Shown: positions 1-7,942, counted from the first letter of the stretch. The stretch: DNA of 45,014 nt from Alistipes timonensis (GCA_023663385.1 JAMPHO010000008.1:1-45014); one strand, 5' to 3'. Program-made: numbers and translations. Notes: a model not told the origin generated them from the sequence alone.

Positions 1-32
1 GCAATAAAAATCGTGTCAAAAATCACATAATT

Positions 33-242
33 GTTACAATCAGCGCACACTCCGCCAACAACCGCCCGTAACACCGTAACAACCGCCCGTTACAATCCTG
101 CGAATCGCCGTAACGCCCCGGTTACGGCGTGTTACATCGACATAATTTCGCTGTAACAACCCGCTGTAACACCCGCTCGGTACGGAAAGAGGGGAGCTGA
201 GTAGGGGCCGCACCACCGTGGCGTGCCCATTTTTATTGTTAC
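33..242. repeat. Array of GTTAC/GTAAC words upstream of the wall-gene cluster
   Basis: The word GTTAC or its complement GTAAC occurs ten times in about 210 bases: 33-37, 68-72, 76-80, 89-93, 110-114, 121-125, 131-135, 153-157, 166-170 and 238-242. Two copies sit in a near-identical 16-base unit (57-72 and 78-93). Two others form an inverted repeat, GCCGTAAC...GTTACGGC, at 107-128. By chance fewer than one copy would be expected in this length. No gene is visible in 1-302. The array lies just upstream of the promoter at 268-298, so an operator for a DNA-binding protein is one possibility; a degenerate repeat is another. Confidence 0.6.
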
Positions 243-267
243 ACCTAAATATAATAGGGTGGTTTGC

Positions 268-298
268 TTTGCCATTTTGGGGGGATGTCGTAATTTCG
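268..298 (+). promoter_or_regulatory. Bacteroidota-type promoter of the hydrolase-MurF-like operon
   Basis: TTTG at 268-271 is followed after 19 bases by TAATTTCG at 291-298, matching the Bacteroidota -33/-7 pattern with C in place of the third T. Only four bases separate the -7 box from the ATG at 303, so the transcript should start at or within a few bases of the start codon. Confidence 0.6.
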
Positions 299-302
299 CG
301 GT

Positions 303-1088
303 ATGAACAATGAAAATGCTACCCCGGTTGAGAAAGACTACCTCGTTGACGGTGTCAGGCTCCACGCCGAGGTGAGCGGAAAGGGCGCGCCGCTAATCCT
401 GATGCATGGATGGGGGTGCGACCACACAACGGTGCGCTCCATCGCGGCCACCGCGGCGCTCACCAACCGGGTCTATAATATCGACTTCCCCGGATTCGGC
501 GCGTCGCCGGAGCCGGACGAGGTTTGGGAAATCGACCGTTACACCCGCCTGATCGAGGATTTCGCGAAGCAGGAGGGGCTCGACCGCCCCGTGCTTGTTG
601 GTCATTCGTTCGGTGGCCGGGTGGCGATTCTGATGGCCTCCCGCACCCCGGTGTCAAAGGTGGTGCTGGTCGACGCCGCCGGCATCAAGCCGCGCCGCTC
701 GCTAAAGTATTACTACAAGGTGTACACGTTCAAGGCCGGCAAATGGCTTGCCAATCTGCTGCTCGGCAAGGAGAAAGCCGCCAAGCGCGTCGAGGCTATG
801 AGGGCTCGTCGCGGGTCGAGCGACTACGCCCAGGCTTCGGCCAAAATGCGGGCCATTATGAGCCGCGTGGTGAATCAGGACCTCACCGACCGCCTCCATC
901 TGATCAAGGCCCCGACGCTCCTGATATGGGGCGAGAACGATACGGCCACGCCGGTGGCCGACGCCAGGAAGATGGCGCGGCTGATTCCCGACGCGGGGCT
1001 GGTCTCGTTCGCCGGATGTGGCCATTACAGTTTTCTTGACAACCCGGGCCAGTTCCGGGCGGTACTTTCCTCATTCCTCAATTCATGA
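303..1088 (+). CDS. alpha/beta hydrolase
   Basis: A 261-residue alpha/beta-hydrolase-fold protein without signal peptide, so probably cytoplasmic. The oxyanion-hole region HGWG is near residue 35, the nucleophile elbow is GHSFGG with Ser102, and the other likely triad members are Asp213 (in GENDTATP) and His241 (in GCGHYSF). The substrate cannot be read from the sequence; ester or amide hydrolysis is the family norm. The stop overlaps the start of the MurF-like gene by four bases (ATGA), which suggests translational coupling and a role linked to that ligase. The ATG at 303 is chosen because it lies directly after a good promoter. Fold call firm, role unknown. Confidence 0.85.
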   Translation: MNNENATPVEKDYLVDGVRLHAEVSGKGAPLILMHGWGCDHTTVRSIAATAALTNRVYNIDFPGFGASPEPDEVWEIDRYTRLIEDFAKQEGLDRPVLVGHSFGGRVAILMASRTPVSKVVLVDAAGIKPRRSLKYYYKVYTFKAGKWLANLLLGKEKAAKRVEAMRARRGSSDYAQASAKMRAIMSRVVNQDLTDRLHLIKAPTLLIWGENDTATPVADARKMARLIPDAGLVSFAGCGHYSFLDNPGQFRAVLSSFLNS

Positions 1089-2686
1089 ACTACATTGCAA
1101 TGAATACCCTAAATATGGCATTCGCGCTGGCGGTGTCGGCGTTCGCCCTGGCCGATATGGGGGCTGTGTTCGCCCGCGACCTTATGATGTTCCAGCAGAA
1201 TTCCTACCGCGACGACCGCTATCTTCGCTGGTTCGAGAAATCGGGCGAGAGCACGTCGCTGCGCCGCATTTTCTGCTGCGTGGCGCTGATGTTCCTCCTG
1301 ATCGGGCGCATGCCCCTGTTTATGTCGGGGGCGGTCGCGTCGGTGATCGTGATATGGCAGCTGGTGGCGCTCCTGAAGGCGAAATATAAGAAACCGCTGG
1401 TGTGGACCCCGAGGGTGAAGCGCCTGTGTGGCGTTATGTGGGGGCTCGTCGCTGTGGTCGCGCTTCTGTTCGGGCTTACGCTCGGCGCGCGCGGACTCGC
1501 TTGCTCGCTGGTCGGTATGCTCGTGGTGTCGCCGGTGCTGATGCTCGCTGCCAACGGACTGCTCCGCCCGGTGGAGAAGCGCATCAATAAGAAATATTAC
1601 GATGATGCCGCTTCGATTCTGGCCTCGATGCCCTCGCTGAAAGTCGTGGGTATCACGGGCAGCTACGGCAAGACCTCGACCAAGCATTATCTGACGAGGA
1701 TATTGCAGGAGCAGTTCGCCGTTACGATGACACCCGGCAGCTTCAACACAACCATGGGCGTGATACGCACCATACGCGAGCATCTGCGCCCCTACGACGA
1801 GGTGTTCGTGTGCGAGATGGGGGCCAAGCAGCCCGGCGACATCAAGGAGATATGCGACCTGGTTCACCCGTCGGTAGGCATAGTCACCGCGGTAGGGGAG
1901 CAGCATCTCGAATCGTTCAAGACGGTCGAGAACGTGTGCCGCACGAAGTTCGAACTCGTCGACGCGCTCCCGGCCGACGGACTCGCCGTGGTCAACAACG
2001 ATTTCCCCCATGCCGCCTCGCGCGAGGTGGGCAATGTCGAGTGCCTGCGTTACGCCGTCAGCACCCCCGAGGGCGCCGACTACAAGGCCGAAGATATAGA
2101 GTATTCGCCCGACGGCACCTCGTTTGCCGTCGTCGGGCCGGGGCTCGCAGAGCCGCTGCGTTTGCGCACGAAGCTCGTCGGTGAGTGCAATATTTCCAAC
2201 CTCATGGCCGCGGTGATCGTGGCTCTGCGTCTCGGGGTTTCGATCGAGAAGATTCGTTACGCCGTAGAGCAGATCGACCAGGTGGAGCACCGCCTCAATA
2301 TGAAGCGCACCCCCGGCGGAATCACCATTATCGACGATGCCTTCAACTCCAACCCGGCGGGCTCGCGGATGGCGCTCGACGTGCTTTCGCGTATGACCGG
2401 GGGGCGCCGTATCGTGGTGACGCCCGGTATGATCGAGTTAGGGGCCGTCCAGGAGCGCGCCAACGAGGAGTTTGGGCGCCACGCCGCCCGGTGTGCCGAC
2501 ATAGCCATCGTGGTCGGGGCATACAACCGCGGCGCGATTATGGCCGGGCTCGCCGAGGGGCCAATCAAGGCCGACGACATCCACGCCGTTGACTCGTTTG
2601 CCGACGCGCAGAAACTTCTGGGCACCATCCTCAGGGCCGGCGACACCGTTCTGTACGAGAACGACCTGCCCGACACGTTCAAATAA
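1085..2686 (+). CDS. Membrane-anchored MurF-like Mur ligase
   Basis: A 533-residue Mur ligase family protein. Residues about 1-165 are hydrophobic with four or five likely membrane segments. The ATP-dependent ligase part follows: P-loop GITGSYGKT at 189-197 with Lys196, then a central domain (EMGAKQPGDI) and a C-terminal domain (DDAFNSNP) of the MurF type. Canonical MurF has a soluble N-terminal domain that grips the UDP part of the substrate and a P-loop near residue 110; here that domain is missing and a membrane domain takes its place. By homology it joins a D-Ala-D-Ala-type dipeptide to a peptidoglycan precursor. I infer that it may act at the membrane on a lipid-linked substrate. It overlaps the hydrolase gene, and a D-Ala-D-Ala ligase follows 87 bases later. 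Confidence 0.8.
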   Translation: MNYIAMNTLNMAFALAVSAFALADMGAVFARDLMMFQQNSYRDDRYLRWFEKSGESTSLRRIFCCVALMFLLIGRMPLFMSGAVASVIVIWQLVALLKAKYKKPLVWTPRVKRLCGVMWGLVAVVALLFGLTLGARGLACSLVGMLVVSPVLMLAANGLLRPVEKRINKKYYDDAASILASMPSLKVVGITGSYGKTSTKHYLTRILQEQFAVTMTPGSFNTTMGVIRTIREHLRPYDEVFVCEMGAKQPGDIKEICDLVHPSVGIVTAVGEQHLESFKTVENVCRTKFELVDALPADGLAVVNNDFPHAASREVGNVECLRYAVSTPEGADYKAEDIEYSPDGTSFAVVGPGLAEPLRLRTKLVGECNISNLMAAVIVALRLGVSIEKIRYAVEQIDQVEHRLNMKRTPGGITIIDDAFNSNPAGSRMALDVLSRMTGGRRIVVTPGMIELGAVQERANEEFGRHAARCADIAIVVGAYNRGAIMAGLAEGPIKADDIHAVDSFADAQKLLGTILRAGDTVLYENDLPDTFK

Positions 2687-2773
2687 CCGCACCTGGGCGC
2701 TTCAGCCCCGCGACGTATAGTAGAAATAATAGTAAATCAAGCTCTTAAACAAGCTTTCATAGCTGAATCAGCA

Positions 2774-3979
2774 ATGGCTAAGACTAATATCGGAGTATTT
2801 TTCGGAGGTCGCTCCACCGAACATGAAATTTCAGTGATTTCGGCCAACCAGGCGATTGCCGCCATTGACCGGTCGAAGTTCGACGTTACGCCTATCTATA
2901 TATCGAAGGAGGGTCGGTGGTACACCGGCGACGCGCTCCTCAACCTCGGGAACTACCGCGACATACCCTCGCTGCTGAAGCAGACCGAGGAGGTGTATAT
3001 GCGCCCGATTTACGGCGATTACAACCTCTACCTGGCCAACCCCAAGGGTATGTTCTCGAAGAAGGATAAGGCCGCGAAGCTCGATGTGGTGATCCCCGTG
3101 CTTCACGGGGCCAACGGCGAGGACGGTACTTTCGAGGGTATTCTGGAGGCTATCGGCATACCCTTCGCCGGGTGCGACACCCTCTCCTCGGCCAACGGTA
3201 TGGACAAGATCACCATGAAGATGATTCTCCGCGAGAACAACATCCCGGTGGTCGACTATGTATGGTTCACCGACCGCCAGTGGTTCGCCCAGAAGGGGAC
3301 GCTCACCGCCGAGGTCGAGGAGAAGCTCGGGTATCCCGTGATTGTGAAACCCGCCAACCTCGGCTCGTCGATAGGCATCAGCTGCGCCCACGACCGCGCC
3401 CAGCTCGAACGTTCGGTTGAGGACGCCTCGCGCTACGCCTCGCGCATCATAGTTGAGAAGATGCTTGAGGATATGCAGGAAATCAACTGCTCGGTGCTCG
3501 GCGACTGCGACGAGTACAAGACCTCGATACTCGAAGAGCCTATCAAGAGCTCGGAGATTCTTTCCTACGAGGCGAAGTATATGGGAGGCGACAAGGGCGC
3601 CAAGGGTATGCAGGCTTCCGCCAAGAAGATTCCCGCCGACCTTCCCGCCGACGAGACCGCCGAGATACGCCGCCTGGCCGGGGAGACTTTCCGGGTGCTC
3701 AGCTGCCACGGTGTGAGCCGCGTCGATGTGATGATCGACCGTTCGAACCGTAAGATTTACGTCAACGAAATCAACACGATTCCCGGCTCGCTGTCGTTCT
3801 ACCTCTGGGAGGCCACTGGGCTCCGCTTCGACCTGCTGATGGAGCGGCTGGTGCAGCTGGCCGTAAAGCGCGCCACTCGCCGCTCGCAGAAAACATTCTC
3901 CTTCTCGCAGAATATTTTCGCGATGGGCGGAGGCACCAAGGGTGGCGTCAAGGGAGCCAAGGGTGGTGTGAAAGCCTGA
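2774..3979 (+). CDS. ddl: D-alanine--D-alanine ligase
   Basis: A 401-residue ATP-grasp ligase making the D-Ala-D-Ala dipeptide of peptidoglycan. Visible family motifs are the N-terminal GGRSTEHEIS, HGANGEDG, KPANLGSSIG, the omega-loop SYEAKYMGG with the Tyr typical of D-Ala-D-Ala (not D-Ala-D-Lac) enzymes, and the C-terminal metal site YVNEINTIPG. The protein is longer than many Ddl enzymes (about 305-370 residues). Its last 15 or so residues are a Gly/Lys-rich tail (GGGTKGGVKGAKGGVKA) encoded by an imperfect internal repeat and unlikely to belong to the catalytic fold. Placement after the MurF-like ligase suggests that the two work in series. Confidence 0.93.
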   Translation: MAKTNIGVFFGGRSTEHEISVISANQAIAAIDRSKFDVTPIYISKEGRWYTGDALLNLGNYRDIPSLLKQTEEVYMRPIYGDYNLYLANPKGMFSKKDKAAKLDVVIPVLHGANGEDGTFEGILEAIGIPFAGCDTLSSANGMDKITMKMILRENNIPVVDYVWFTDRQWFAQKGTLTAEVEEKLGYPVIVKPANLGSSIGISCAHDRAQLERSVEDASRYASRIIVEKMLEDMQEINCSVLGDCDEYKTSILEEPIKSSEILSYEAKYMGGDKGAKGMQASAKKIPADLPADETAEIRRLAGETFRVLSCHGVSRVDVMIDRSNRKIYVNEINTIPGSLSFYLWEATGLRFDLLMERLVQLAVKRATRRSQKTFSFSQNIFAMGGGTKGGVKGAKGGVKA

Positions 3980-4000
3980 TGCCGCCTCTGAAAAAGAAAA

Positions 4001-4098
4001 GGTCCATTGAAGAAGATGGCCGAATAAAAAGAGGCCATTGACAAACAAGATGGTCGATAAAAAAAGAAAAGGGCCGCGATTCCCATCGCGGCCCTTTC
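4001..4098. terminator. Three serial hairpins ending in a strong bidirectional terminator
   Basis: Three hairpins follow ddl: GGTCCAT...ATGGCC at 4001-4021, GGCCAT...ATGGTC at 4033-4055, and a perfect 10-bp stem GGGCCGCGAT/ATCGCGGCCC at 4071-4094 with loop TCCC. The last has TTT on the plus side and an A-rich run (T-rich on the minus strand) on the other, so it can end transcription both ways. The first two look like imperfect copies of one unit of about 32 bases. Confidence 0.75.
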
Positions 4099-4344
4099 TA
4101 ATTGGCATTTGTATATGAAACAAACTTATCAATCAATCATTCATTCAATCCTATGTTACGTCCGGGCCGGGAGGCCCGTTTAGGGTTTACTTATCCATTC
4201 ACCCTCGTAACTGTTTGACCATTATTTAGACAAACAATGTACCAATTATCACATAAATTCAATAATCAAAATCGCAAACAAAAATAGTGTAATTTCCAGA
4301 TAATCAATCGATAATTCAATCTCCAATATTCAATATCTAATCAA
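4099..4344. other. AT-rich gene-free stretch
   Basis: No gene seen. The stretch is rich in TCAATCA-like words (4127-4150 and 4300-4350). A short GC hairpin, CGGGCC-ggga-GGCCCG, lies near 4163-4180 and could help end transcription from the minus-strand deaminase gene. The base composition is far more AT-rich than the coding DNA around it. Confidence 0.5.
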
Positions 4345-4842
4345 TCAATATGCAATCTTATCAGTTTTGGCCGCCCATTTCTCGAACGCGCGAATTGTCG
4401 CGTCGTTCTCGATTCTGACGCAGGGTAGCGCCCGCTGTCCGCGAGGTTTCTCCAACTCCCTGTAAATGAAGTCGTCGGAGAAGTTTATCGCGTCGGCGTC
4501 CTCTTTGGTGTTGCCGAAGAAAATCCGGCTTACACCGGCCCAGTACAGGGCCGAGAGGCACATCGGACAAGGTTCGCACGAGCTGTAGACGGTGCATCCG
4601 GCGAGCGAGAAGCTCGCCAGCGAAGCGCACGCGTTTCTGATCGCGTTGACTTCGGCGTGGGCCGTGGGGTCGTTGGCCAGGGTTACCGTGTTGGCACCGG
4701 TGGCGACAACTTTACCGTCGCGGTCAACTATTACAGCGCCGAAAGGGCCTCCGCCGCGGTCGATGTTCTCTTCCGCGATTTTGGCTGCCATCTCCATAAA
4801 CCGCCGGTCCTGTTCGGTGATAGGGTAGTTTTCTGTTTTCAC
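4345..4842 (-). CDS. Nucleoside/guanine deaminase family protein
   Basis: A 165-residue zinc-dependent deaminase of the cytidine-deaminase-like superfamily. The zinc site is His62 with the proton-shuttle Glu64 (HAEVNAI) plus Cys92 and Cys95 (PCPMC). Length and the C-terminal tail (KWAAKTDKIAY) resemble the Bacillus GuaD-type guanine deaminase, which turns guanine into xanthine. A tRNA adenosine deaminase (TadA) is less likely because of this tail. No signal peptide, so cytoplasmic. It stands alone, with a possible promoter about 130 bases upstream and no purine genes nearby. Confidence 0.85.
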   Translation of the reverse strand: MKTENYPITEQDRRFMEMAAKIAEENIDRGGGPFGAVIVDRDGKVVATGANTVTLANDPTAHAEVNAIRNACASLASFSLAGCTVYSSCEPCPMCLSALYWAGVSRIFFGNTKEDADAINFSDDFIYRELEKPRGQRALPCVRIENDATIRAFEKWAAKTDKIAY

Positions 4843-5355
4843 GGTTGTAAATGGTTAGGGCTTGATTACAGTTTCTCCCGGTGGTAGTCCGTCGGGGGGA
4901 GTAGGCTTCGCGGCCTGGCTCGTCCGTCGGAATCGGGAGCTCGATGCGCTTGTCTTTTGGTAGAGCGGATGCAAAGATACGGATATTTTCCATTAGAAAT
5001 TGCATAATATGCATAAAATATCCAAAAGTAGCCAAAATGGCGACATTTTATTCTTTTATTCCACTCTGCCTCCCCTGCAAGCGGCGGTTTTTGTGGCCGT
5101 CGGTTGCCGGGTGTCGCTCAGTTGAAGAATCGAAAATTTCAATTGGCGGGGTCAACTTCGCTAAGTTGACGCACAAAATTACGCATTTTTTGTAATCGCT
5201 TTTCTTAAAAGTTATTAATTTTAGGCCGCTTTTGCCTCTTTATGCTGTAAAACATATTTTTCAACAGGCACAACGGCCTTCAGAGCGACGATTGTGGCGC
5301 TGAAAGCCGTTTGTAGTGCTTCTGAGGCTTGTATGGGGCCGTTGCGGGGAGTCGC
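4843..5355. other. Gene-free stretch with two possible minus-strand promoters
   Basis: No convincing gene. TATCTTTG on the minus strand (4972-4979) could be the -7 box for the deaminase gene, giving a leader of about 125 bases. A second minus-strand box, TAATTTTG (5174-5181), lies beside a perfect 8-bp inverted repeat GTCAACTT-cgct-AAGTTGAC at 5151-5170. An 11-bp stem with one mismatch (about 5268-5312) lies downstream of the PepSY-like gene and may be its terminator, though it lacks a T run. Confidence 0.45.
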
Positions 5356-5979
5356 TTACTTATCGACAATCATTGTGAGCACGCCCGAGGGGTGGTAGCA
5401 TACCTGGTCGAACACCGGATCGGCGATGTCGAGCCGGTAGCCCGCGCGGTCGCGGTGCATGGCCGAAACGCTTTCGATGAATCCGTTGTGGTCGAGCAGC
5501 TGGTAGAGCTTGCCGGGCACCACGGCCTTCAGCAGGGTGGGCGAGAGGCAATAACCGTCGGGGGCTTCCACGCCGACCACGTTGCCTTTGGCGTCGAATT
5601 CGAGCTCGATGCCGTCGGCCAGGCGGAGGTCGTACTCCCCGGAGGCGAACTGCTTGTCGATTTTCACAACGGCGTGGCCGTCGCAGTGGCGTTCGAGAAA
5701 CTTGCGGGCTTTCGAGGGGATGTCGTCGTAATTCACCGAGCCGGATACCACGGGGCCGATGCCGGTGAATCCTATCGGGGTTTCGGGCACGATTGACTGC
5801 CGCGTAGCGCCACCTTCGGCAGGAGCCGGGTCGGCGGCTGCCGCCGTCAGCGGCAGCATGGCTATGGCCGCTACGCCGAGAAGCGTGCGAAGGCGGTCGG
5901 CGGCCACGCGCATCCCTCTGCGGCCGATACTCTTCGCGGCCGATTTCATATGTCTGCTGATTCGTCGTAATGCTTTCAT
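5356..5979 (-). CDS. Secreted PepSY-like domain protein
   Basis: A 207-residue protein with an Arg-rich N terminus and a hydrophobic segment (LLGVAAIAMLPLTAAAA) that looks like a signal peptide. The mature part has the pattern of the Bacteroidota PepSY-like family: a helix-forming stretch (IPSKARKFLERH), then strands with GIELEFDAKGNVVGVE, and a second half-repeat ending in the C-terminal strand. These are small periplasmic proteins of uncertain function. The start may instead be the ATG at 5911-5913 (Met23), which gives a more usual signal peptide. It lies 72 bases after the DUF3109 gene and may be its operon partner. Confidence 0.75.
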   Translation of the reverse strand: MKALRRISRHMKSAAKSIGRRGMRVAADRLRTLLGVAAIAMLPLTAAAADPAPAEGGATRQSIVPETPIGFTGIGPVVSGSVNYDDIPSKARKFLERHCDGHAVVKIDKQFASGEYDLRLADGIELEFDAKGNVVGVEAPDGYCLSPTLLKAVVPGKLYQLLDHNGFIESVSAMHRDRAGYRLDIADPVFDQVCYHPSGVLTMIVDK

Positions 5980-6051
5980 AGCTTTTGCTGCTTTAAGTTG
6001 TTTACTTTATCAACGAATCAGGGGCGGGGTTGGTTCGGAGCGCGCGGGGGT

Positions 6052-6648
6052 TCAGGATAGGCCGTCGGGGTATTCGCGTAGGTAAAGCTCGCAGTTGGCT
6101 TTCAGTTCGGCGTACCATTCGGCCCCGAAGCGCTCAGTGAGCGGCCCTTCGAGGAACTGGTAGAGGCGGATTCCTTTCTCGCGGCCGAGTTTGCGGGCCG
6201 GAGCGCATATCTTCCAGCTGTGGTAGTTCACGGCGGTGAAAGTCGGGTATTCTTTCAGCCGAAGGGGGTAGAGGGCGCACGACGCGGGTTTCCTGAAGCT
6301 CCCCGCGGAGCGCCCCTCGCGGTAGGCTTTTTCAAGGGCGCAAAGGCACACACCCCCCTTGCCGTAGCAAGAGAAGGCGCAGTTGCGCCCGTCGAGAATA
6401 GTGGTGACGAGTTCGCCATCGGGGTCGCGGTAGGCCACGCCGTTCTCCCTGACCTCCTGGATGGCGCGGGGGAGCATATCCGGCTCGATTACCGGCACGA
6501 GGCGTTCTATTTCCGCGGCCTCCTCTTCGGTCAAGGGCGCGCCGGCATCCCCCTCGATGCAGCAGGCGCCGAGGCAGGCGTCGAGATCGCAGCAAAAAAA
6601 CTGTTCGGCAAGGTCGAGACTTACCAGCGTGTTCTGTATCTGAAACAT
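6052..6648 (-). CDS. DUF3109 family cysteine-rich protein
   Basis: A 198-residue cytoplasmic protein of the DUF3109 family, common in Bacteroidota. It has many conserved cysteines: FFCCDLDACLGACC near residues 17-32, then NCAFSC, GVCLCA, ASCALYPLR and KICAPA. The pattern resembles YkgJ-like CxxxCxxCC proteins thought to bind zinc or an iron-sulfur cluster. The function is unknown. It lies 40 bases after the T9SS plug gene and before the PepSY-like gene on the same strand, so a shared transcript is likely. Confidence 0.85.
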   Translation of the reverse strand: MFQIQNTLVSLDLAEQFFCCDLDACLGACCIEGDAGAPLTEEEAAEIERLVPVIEPDMLPRAIQEVRENGVAYRDPDGELVTTILDGRNCAFSCYGKGGVCLCALEKAYREGRSAGSFRKPASCALYPLRLKEYPTFTAVNYHSWKICAPARKLGREKGIRLYQFLEGPLTERFGAEWYAELKANCELYLREYPDGLS

Positions 6649-6688
6649 TGCGTTGTCGGGTTATATACCATTTATAGGTGCCGCGGGG

Positions 6689-7942
6689 TCAGGTGCCGGA
6701 GTATAGAATCCCGGTGCCTATCAGGCGGTCGTAGCGCTCGCCAGGGGCGCGGTAGTAAACCAGTATGGTGTATTCGTTTATGGTCTGGTAGAAATTCCCC
6801 TCGATGTCAAACGAGGGTGGAATCGCGGTGTAGCGGTAGTTGTAGGCTCCCTGCTTCAGGAAGAGGGTCTTTTCGTAGCGCCCGGTCGATGGGTCGTAGT
6901 CCATCCGGGAGGAGCTGTCGGCGGCGCGGTAAACGAGGTCCCCCTCCAGATATACCTCGGCATCGGGCACGCGGAGCATATCGAGCGAGAAGTGCACCGG
7001 GACGTAGTCGGCCTCAGTGTCGGAGTTCGCGGAGTTGTATTCCCTTACGAAGAAACGCCCGTGCTGCGTGCGGTCGAAGCTGTAGGGGGCTCCGGCGCGC
7101 GGGCGGTCGGTGGCGAGCCACATATGGTAGTACGGCTCTTCGAAAGTGATCATGTCGACCCCCATGCCCGGATAGCTCGTTGATACGACCTCCATACGGC
7201 GGTACTCGTTCCCGGCGGGGAAGATAAGGGAGGGGTTGTGCTCGTAGCGGAGCGTGGAGCCCGTCACCCTGGTGGGGTGTGTTATCGTGGCGGCGTTTGC
7301 GTAGTCGCCGTTGCGGGCTATTTTGAGCGTTATGTCGTTGTATGGGTCGCGCACGGGGTATTTCCGCAGGTCAACCGACGCCTCGACCTGCTGGTGCGAG
7401 GCGTTGTAGTCGATGTCGGTGCGGGAGCTGACGTTGCCGCCGACCCCCACCGCACCCTCCGATACCATGAAACGGGCCTGGAGGAGCACGTTTTCAGGCT
7501 CTGTCTCGGGGTACACCCTCAGCAGGTAGTTGCCCGAGAGGCGGAAGCGGAACGCTTCGTTGGGGAGTGTTATGGAATAGTGGACGTAATGGGTTATCGT
7601 GGCCCGCGAGAATGCGTAATCCTCGACGTCGGCATAGTTGAACCCGTCGAACACTTCGGAATCAATGAGGTCCGATAGCCGCCAGTCGGCGTCGCAATGG
7701 TATATGGAGTAACGGAGGTACTCCCGTTCGTCGCCCATGCCGTCGAAGCCGATCACGAGGTGGTCGTCGGCACCGCTTACGAGTATCGGGGGAGCGAGCC
7801 GGTTCCCCTCGACCTCGACGGTGAGGGTGCGGTAGTCGGGCGAGAATATCGCCGTTCGGGTGTCGGCCCGGTTGAACGGTGCCGCGGCAACAGAGGCTGT
7901 CGCGAGCAGGGCGCATAGGAATGTGGCCGCGTATTTCGTCAT
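6689..7942 (-). CDS. Type IX secretion system plug protein (formerly DUF5103)
   Basis: A 417-residue exported protein that fits the family once called DUF5103 and now named the T9SS plug protein, which closes the SprA translocon on the periplasmic side. The start is set at the ATG at 7940-7942 because it begins a clean signal peptide (MTKYAATFLCALLATASVAAA). The open frame continues upstream by about 100 codons, but that part overlaps ung and reads like non-coding translation. The mature part is rich in beta-strand patterns, with YSIYHCDADW and a family-typical end containing NEYTILVYYRAPGERYDRLIG. It lies 29 bases after ung. A T9SS role fits the T9SS-like tail on the PL11 lyase at 34.2-37.9 kb. 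Confidence 0.8.
   Translation of the reverse strand: MTKYAATFLCALLATASVAAAPFNRADTRTAIFSPDYRTLTVEVEGNRLAPPILVSGADDHLVIGFDGMGDEREYLRYSIYHCDADWRLSDLIDSEVFDGFNYADVEDYAFSRATITHYVHYSITLPNEAFRFRLSGNYLLRVYPETEPENVLLQARFMVSEGAVGVGGNVSSRTDIDYNASHQQVEASVDLRKYPVRDPYNDITLKIARNGDYANAATITHPTRVTGSTLRYEHNPSLIFPAGNEYRRMEVVSTSYPGMGVDMITFEEPYYHMWLATDRPRAGAPYSFDRTQHGRFFVREYNSANSDTEADYVPVHFSLDMLRVPDAEVYLEGDLVYRAADSSSRMDYDPSTGRYEKTLFLKQGAYNYRYTAIPPSFDIEGNFYQTINEYTILVYYRAPGERYDRLIGTGILYSGT

Noticed and set aside
2831..4132. 433-codon minus-strand open frame opposite ddl
   Set aside because: Composition is that of an antisense shadow, and it runs through the terminator hairpins after ddl.
4843..4971. Riboswitch in the deaminase leader
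   Set aside because: I compared it from memory with purine, preQ1, guanidine, THF and cobalamin consensus cores and saw no match. A covariance search would be needed to reopen this.
4930..4975. tRNA-like words (TTGGTAGAGC) upstream of the deaminase gene
   Set aside because: Only a D-arm-like string is present; no anticodon stem, T-arm or acceptor pairing follows, and the next bases are an AT-rich promoter.
4944..5195. 83-codon plus-strand frame in the gap upstream of the deaminase
   Set aside because: No promoter at a suitable distance, no domain, and it runs through AT-rich control sequence.
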